A program made the translations under genes and the position numbers. Shown piece by piece: positions 60,101-64,000 of a stretch of 64,000 nucleotides of DNA (within the stretch, counting starts at the first letter, position 1; each line of letters starts with the position of its first letter). The notes below the pieces were generated by a model. That model had not been told where the DNA came from, did not search any database, and saw only the letters and a program-made list of their open reading frames with translations. Origin of the DNA: Cryptomeria japonica. Taxonomy: Eukaryota; Streptophyta; Pinopsida; Cupressales; Cupressaceae. The DNA is taken from the NCBI RefSeq assembly GCF_030272615.1, contig NC_081410.1:505228942-505292941 (forward strand), read 5' to 3'.

Positions 60101-63100
60101 TGTGGGTGAAAAAATTCTTTATGCTGAAAATGCACAAGAACTTAACTTAGATTCTAAATCAAGATAGCAATTAGACAACAGGAGGAGGAGCCTTGCGAAT
60201 ATTAGAGGGTTGCAAGGCTAGAATGTAAATCATATATTAAGCATGTTGGAGCCTATGAGTGAAAAATTTCCTTGAACTTAAATGAACAATTAAGACCTGC
60301 CTTGTACTTGAAATTAAGATATCACTTAGACGATACATCTTTTTCCAATTTTTGGCAAGGATAAAAAATTAGAGGCCATTATGCTGAAGCTACAGTTAAC
60401 AACCAAGAGCTAAAAGAAACAATAACTAGTGCTGAGAGCCATTCTACTATGGCAGCAAGGGGTGGAGTGTAATGGCGTGAGTGTGTTAACAAAAACGCTT
60501 ACCTTGTACCCTAAATTTGAGTCTCATTTACATGGCAAAACATTAAATTATAGTAATGAACTCAATATTTCCAAAATAAGCAGCACATAAAATTTTTGTC
60601 TTCATGGCTGCAGTAAATAAAATGGTTCCAAAGTTTGATAAAATAGCTCCAAGGTGATATCTCTTGGTATTTTTTTGATAGATCTATTTAAGATACATAT
60701 ACTAGTTAAGCCTCTGCATATGTTCAAGGTTTTATGTGCATGGGCTTCCATGGTTTTACGGTTGCATAATTTTTCTGAAGTAAAGGTTTTTAATTTTGAT
60801 TCTCTATTAATTGATCTGAAGTATTTCTTAATTTTGAAATAGTTTTAGTGCAGATGACAGTCTATCTCAGCTTGGCTTAAGACTTAAACATTAGACCTTG
60901 AAAACTGAAGTGCATGCATAACCAAATTAGTCAATGTTGACGTATGCATGCAATAAATTAGTTCAAGTGCACACATAACTGTTAACTATTGCTGTGATAT
61001 AAACATAAATAAAACATCTTATTCCTTCTATGCGTCAATTGTGAAATGTATTTGGATTTGTTCTGATGTTTGGTTCATTGATGTGATTGCAAGGTTCTTG
61101 AAGGAGTTATCAAATATCGGTGGAACGCATTGCCTGTTGAACAACGTGATGGAATAAAGAACTTTATATCAGATCTTATTGTTCAGGTACAGAATAAAAA
61201 ACTGTATATCAGATCTCATCTCATAGTTGCATCTATTTTGGTTCTTTACTTGCTTGCATGGAAATTTGGAAATTGATTTTTTTTGTGGTGAATTTACTGA
61301 TAGTTTGTTATTTTGGCCTTATTTTTTATAATCCACTGAGATTAAAAATTGAGTGTGTTTTTTTCTTCAGCTATCAGGTGATGAAGTTTCATTCCGTCGA
61401 GAGAAGCTTTATGTAAACAAGCTTAATGTAATACTGGTTCAGGTGAGTTATATAATTTCATTCCTGTGGCAATTTTGGTGATATATTTTCTTTAATGTAA
61501 TGATTGAGATTTTGTCTGCATAATTCTGTGTGCTTTCAGGATATCTCTCATTCAAGGGAATCTTAAGGATTTTAAATAAAAATAATAAATTTGTAATTGT
61601 CAGTTATATTTTTTTCTAGTACCTGTAAGTCTTCATGATTATTTAGTTCTGTTAATAAATTTTGCTTATATATTTATCAATTTTAACAAGGGGCACTGAT
61701 CTGTAAATTCTCTTATAGAAGCTGTTTGATAACTTCAGATTTCATTACATTTTGTAAAAATATAGCAACAAACCTTGCTCGTTGACTATAATTAATTTTT
61801 GAATCTAAGAAAGTATGCTTGCTTGCTAATTTCAATGCCTGAATGCAGGCACAAAAAAAATTGATTTATGGCATTGCTTTATGTTTTGGCTTTGAAAGCA
61901 ATATGCATTTATAAAAAGAAGTTTGTTTTACGGTTACCAAAGGTAAACAGCTCTTCACAAAATACCTCCATGTTCTTAAGAACTTGAAAACATAAGAGAA
62001 CTATATCTGAGAAGGGGAAATGATATGGTGAAGGTTCCAATCTTAAAACAACTTGTTAAATTCTCAAATTTGGAATATTTTTTTTCTGTGTATGTATTAG
62101 ATATTCCCTACTACTTGCAGGAAGCTTAAAGGGTGTTAGTGCATTGATATTATGAATGAAGTCATACTTTTATATGGTAAGCAACTCATATTACATGACA
62201 TTTACATTAATTTACGCTGGATTTCAAGTAGGCTGCTGAAAAAGAAGCAACAAAACCAATAAACTCTAAACCATTTAAGATCTGGCAGAAAGACAAGTGA
62301 ATTTGGTGTACAAGGAAGTTAATGCATTTTATCTTGCAGTGTAAGGTGCTCCTTCACACAACAATTGTTAGGTTTTCTCTTTTCCGGAGAAGGTAAGAAA
62401 TCTTGCGTCACAATTGTGGTGGGTCCCATATCATATCCGCACCTGGTACTTTAACTGCAAGTTGTCACTCATTAACCTACTATAATATTATTATCTGATA
62501 ATTAATATTTACAATTAACTTGCTGTCCCCCTCAGGAGCAGTATAACAGCAAAATTTAGCCCTATAAATGCTTTTTTTTTTCATTTCTGCCCTATGAGTT
62601 CAGGGTTTAGATGGGAAGCATGAAGGTTAGTGACAAGTTTGAAACTTTGACAAGGCAAGGGTGAAGAGTGGGTTTTGAATGAAAGGGATCATGGGATGCT
62701 GATGGACAACTCTGATAGCACAACAAGAGAAGGGAATGAAGGTACAGGATGGATGTCAGTTATGCATAGATGGATAAGTTTCACAATCAGACAAGCATAA
62801 AGGAAAAGTGGAGTTAGGAGGAAGGGCAAGTCTGAAAGTCTAGTAGGGACCAAGGAAAAGAAGACTTAGACAAGACTTGCTTTATGTAGAAACTTAGAAA
62901 CTTAGGATCTTATACAGACACAGAGGGAAAGGAGTGGAAGAATGCACGCACAAAATTGAACCAGGGAGATGTGGAAGATAGGAAATAGGCATTTTTGTCC
63001 ATAATCTACTATACAAAGTTCCACGGAGACGTGCCCCCCAAAAAAACTCACGTGTCCTGAAGGGGGACGTTTCCGAGACTTACGTCACCCCATAGCAACA

Positions 63101-63998
63101 CCACTTCCGCCACCTCCTCCACCTCTGGCGGGGACACCACTGGGTCACTTGCTATATGTCACTTGCTGTTACATACTAATTGCAACCTTTAACTTCATGA
63201 AAACTAGTTGGCCTTTCATGGGACACTCACAGAGATGTTATTTTGCAGAGTTTGCCTTGAAGATTTCAATTCACCTCTATTTTTAATATCAGCACCACCC
63301 CCCCAGCACCACTCTGCCACCGTCCCCAAATTTAGACCCTTGGCCCCCCTGTCCCTGAAACCCTTCCCTGCGTCTCCTCGCCCCCCAGTCAGGAAACTCC
63401 ATGGAACATTGGTACTATATAAATTTTCTTGGCCGTACCAGAACCATGTACCCAAACCCAATGCTGTACTTAACAGCTTAAATTACATTAGTTATCTTTG
63501 CGATGCTGAAATTATTTTTTGCCTGCTGCAACCAGGGCAACAAGGAAAGTTGCTTTAATGTCTTGCTTTGTGTGTTTGCATGTATCCATATCAGTAAAAA
63601 CACCATGCTCTATGCAAAATCCAGAGTATATTTAAACAAGCCATTGTTGGCAAAATAACTGGGAGTAAAATCTACTTGTGAAAAATTTATTGGACACAGA
63701 TTTTATGGTCTGTACTAGGAGGGCCTTTGTGAGTGTTCTTTCATTTTCTTTCAAGATCGATAAATTTGCATATTCAGAATAGTGTCGGTACAAAGTGCCT
63801 GTTTATGGGATGTAGCAATTTTATGGGATGTAGCAATTTTTCGAGAAATTTTTGTAAGGCTGTGGTGATTGTAAATTTGCAATATTTCAGGTGTTGAAGC
63901 ATGAATGGCCAGGCAGATGGCCAAGATTTATACCTGACCTTGTTTCAGCTGCAAAGAGTAGTGAAACAATATGTGAAAATTGTATGGCTATTCTGAAG
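48025..63998 (+). CDS. XPO1: Exportin 1 (XPO1/CRM1), exons 1-5; gene continues past window
   Basis: Five exons encode the N-terminal 162 residues of the nuclear export receptor that, with RanGTP, carries cargo with leucine-rich export signals out through nuclear pores. Exons: 48025-48120, 51849-51965, 61094-61186, 61371-61442, 63891-63998. All are multiples of three with GT-AG borders, so every intron is phase 0. The protein opens [19 protein letters not shown], then KFFALQ and [20 protein letters not shown] (importin-beta N-terminal, Ran-binding domain) and [13 protein letters not shown], and reaches the exportin-1-like domain with CENCMAILK. No stop or frameshift is seen. ATG 48025 lies in GCCATGGCG, a strong start context. 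Introns are 3.7, 9.1, 0.18 and 2.4 kb and hold mobile elements. A functional host gene is likely; the rest (about 900 residues) lies to the right. Confidence 0.95.
48121..51848 (+). other. XPO1 intron 1 (3728 bp)
   Basis: GT donor and TTTGACAG acceptor. Mostly AT-rich unique-looking sequence, with a LINE-like relic near its end. Confidence 0.9.
50740..51000 (+). pseudogene. LINE-like reverse transcriptase tail, relic
   Basis: The short frame [19 protein letters not shown] followed by KSIERV, a stop and TVMLQ resembles the segment after the RT domain of plant L1-type LINEs (TILYGSEVW). Only this short part is readable and it has several stops. Assignment is by motif and tentative. Confidence 0.4.
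51849..51965 (+). CDS. XPO1: XPO1 exon 2
   Basis: 39 codons from [11 protein letters not shown] to TKFFALQ, between CAG| and |GTAGTC. Start of the importin-beta N-terminal domain. Confidence 0.95.
52865..55155 (-). pseudogene. hAT transposase
   Basis: On the minus strand, ATG near 55155 begins [16 protein letters not shown], then an in-frame TAA, a frameshift near 54910-54960, and a BED finger ([11 protein letters not shown] ... GKGVKHC) at about 54880-54790. A linker leads, after a TAG at 54301, to the DUF659-type core [20 protein letters not shown] (about 54290) and [13 protein letters not shown]. The tail has the hAT dimerisation motif SSSSAAERN followed by a TAG where Trp is expected, then [19 protein letters not shown], ending in an acidic segment near 52870. 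Further stops sit at 53263 and near 53000. It would excise and insert the element as a dimer in the nucleus. Confidence 0.88.
55207..55439. repeat. Tandem and inverted repeat forming a 44-bp hairpin in the hAT element
   Basis: A unit of about 93-100 bp is tandemly repeated (55207-55299, 55300-55399). Within and after it, 55332-55375 is the reverse complement of 55389-55439 over 44 bp, broken only by a 7-base bulge in the second arm, with a 13-base loop. It lies just upstream of the transposase start codon, so it would be in the leader or promoter. Confidence 0.85.
56445..57324. mobile_element. 880-bp non-autonomous DNA transposon (hAT-like) in XPO1 intron 2
   Basis: TATTTAAT flanks both sides (56437-56444, 57325-57332), a perfect 8-bp duplication. 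The ends read CTAAGTTA on both strands followed by subterminal CGGGTTCGGGA words. Inside is an imperfect 31-bp tandem repeat (about 56516-56610, GGTTCG...ACCCAAGTGTTTG), a (TA)n/(AC)n microsatellite, and no gene. The 8-bp duplication fits hAT, but the terminus is unlike the CAGTG ends nearby. Confidence 0.7.
56800..56896 (+). repeat. TA/TATG and CA microsatellite
   Basis: Alternating TATATA, TACATG and TATACA words followed by (AC)7 inside the 880-bp element. Confidence 0.85.
57337..59185 (+). mobile_element. Copia fragment C (LTR end, primer site, gag) in XPO1 intron 2
   Basis: A putative LTR end TTACA at 57495 is followed by TGGTATCAGA (57496-57505), a copia primer site. The LTR start is unclear (TGTTAATGG at 57337 would give 159 bp). 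A leader of about 930 bp precedes a gag pseudogene, after which the element is truncated at the zinc knuckle. No pol or 3' LTR is seen. Confidence 0.7.
58434..59183 (+). pseudogene. Copia gag fragment (UBN2 type)
   Basis: ATG 58434 starts [11 protein letters not shown] and continues [13 protein letters not shown], then two TAG and one TGA, then an open stretch ([14 protein letters not shown] ... [18 protein letters not shown] ... [15 protein letters not shown]) typical of copia gag. A TAG at 59013, a frameshift, and another TAG directly before the knuckle CNYCHKY follow. It is truncated there. Dead. Confidence 0.85.
59186..61093 (+). other. Rest of XPO1 intron 2
   Basis: No gene. A diverged tandem duplication of about 153 bp occurs at 60061-60213 and 60214-60340 (AAGGCT-GAATG, AATCATATATTAAGCA). 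Confidence 0.5.
61094..61186 (+). CDS. XPO1: XPO1 exon 3
   Basis: 31 codons from [10 protein letters not shown] to SDLIVQ, GT-AG borders, inside the importin-beta N-terminal domain. Confidence 0.95.
61371..61442 (+). CDS. XPO1: XPO1 exon 4
   Basis: 24 codons from [12 protein letters not shown] to NVILVQ, with acceptor TTCTTCAG| and donor CAG|GTGAGT. The intron before it is only 184 bp. Confidence 0.95.
61443..63890 (+). other. XPO1 intron 4 (2448 bp)
   Basis: AT-rich; holds the 398-bp hAT derivative and, 52 bp before the acceptor, a perfect 18-bp tandem duplication (63803-63838). Confidence 0.88.
63014..63411. mobile_element. 398-bp non-autonomous hAT derivative in XPO1 intron 4
   Basis: Ends CAAAGTTCCACGGAG and, on the other strand, CAATGTTCCATGGAG match the termini of the hAT element at 52353-55691. 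The GC-rich subterminal parts also match (the right end reversed shares CCAAGGG-CTAAATTTGGGGAC with 52405-52426). The flanks CTACTATA (63006-63013) and GTACTATA (63412-63419) are an 8-bp duplication with one change. No gene. It is an internal-deletion derivative of the same family. Confidence 0.88.
63891..63998 (+). CDS. XPO1: XPO1 exon 5
   Basis: 36 codons from [13 protein letters not shown] to CENCMAILK; the GT donor is the last two bases of the window. Start of the exportin-1-like domain. Confidence 0.95.
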   Translation, partial: MLKHEWPGRWPRFIPDLVSAAKSSETICENCMAILK

Positions 63999-64000
63999 GT

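Larger units (their letters stand above)
51966..61093 (+). other. XPO1 intron 2 (9128 bp), swollen by transposons
   Basis: It contains a complete hAT element, an 880-bp non-autonomous DNA element and a copia fragment, together about 6.1 kb. The remainder shows nothing recognisable. Removing the elements leaves about 3 kb. Confidence 0.88.

Noticed and set aside
63208-63558. 116-codon Pro-rich frame
   Set aside because: Lies across the end of the 398-bp hAT derivative; coding appearance comes from its GC-rich end.

Overview
This is nuclear DNA of a land plant, most likely a gymnosperm such as a conifer. The inference rests on one slowly evolving host gene (exportin 1, XPO1) with introns of up to 9.1 kb, set in deeply nested and decayed LTR retrotransposons. 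The genus cannot be read from the window.

Layout. (1) 1-17390: a very large Tat-lineage Ty3/gypsy element. Its 5' LTR is cut by the window edge; its 3' LTR (16021-17390, 1370 bp) is complete. It has a tRNA-Trp primer site, one uninterrupted-frame gag-pol (3134-10423) broken only by nine point stop codons, a G-patch motif between protease and RT, two RNase H domains, and a long open antisense gene of the plant mobile domain (PMD) family (14977-13283). Two arrays of a ~20-bp unit with the palindromic core AGCGCT lie near its two ends in inverted orientation (604-812 and 15244-15458). Each therefore reads in the same direction within the leader of its own transcript: gag-pol from the LTR TATA box, and PMD from a putative antisense TATA box at 15706-15712. 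This is the most unusual structure in the window. (2) 17391-18129: N-terminal exons of a CACTA-type transposase; the Tat element sits in an intron of that gene. (3) 18509-20560: a broken, intron-free copy of the splicing factor gene CWC22. (4) ~21970-22717: a PPR pseudogene. (5) 23190-~34080: a decayed gypsy element whose integrase gene is split by a copia element (23580-29537), which is itself split by a probable solo LTR (27125-28342). Downstream the gypsy carries an extra open reading frame relic and a 3' LTR start at 33468. (6) 34080-39306: mostly unassigned sequence with a G-patch protein relic on the minus strand. (7) 39307-43601: a copia element with a perfect 5-bp target duplication, in which most of pol is missing and an unrelated acidic reading frame lies in its place. 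(8) 43607-47560: AT-rich, no gene seen. (9) 48025-63998: the first five exons of XPO1 on the plus strand, all introns in phase 0. They encode the N-terminal 162 residues, and the gene runs off the window. Its introns hold a LINE-like relic, a complete but dead hAT element (52353-55691, perfect 8-bp duplication), an 880-bp non-autonomous element, a copia gag fragment, and a 398-bp deletion derivative of the same hAT family.

How it fits together. The only host gene likely to be functional is XPO1, the nuclear export receptor for proteins with leucine-rich export signals. Everything else is mobile DNA or pseudogene. A recurring decay signature is seen: nonsense codons are mainly TAG and TGA, as expected from deamination of methylated cytosine in CAG (CHG) and CGA (CG) contexts. 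In the Tat gag-pol none of the nine stops is TAA. Against that, the antisense PMD gene is open for 564 codons, with a single TGA near its C-terminal tail.
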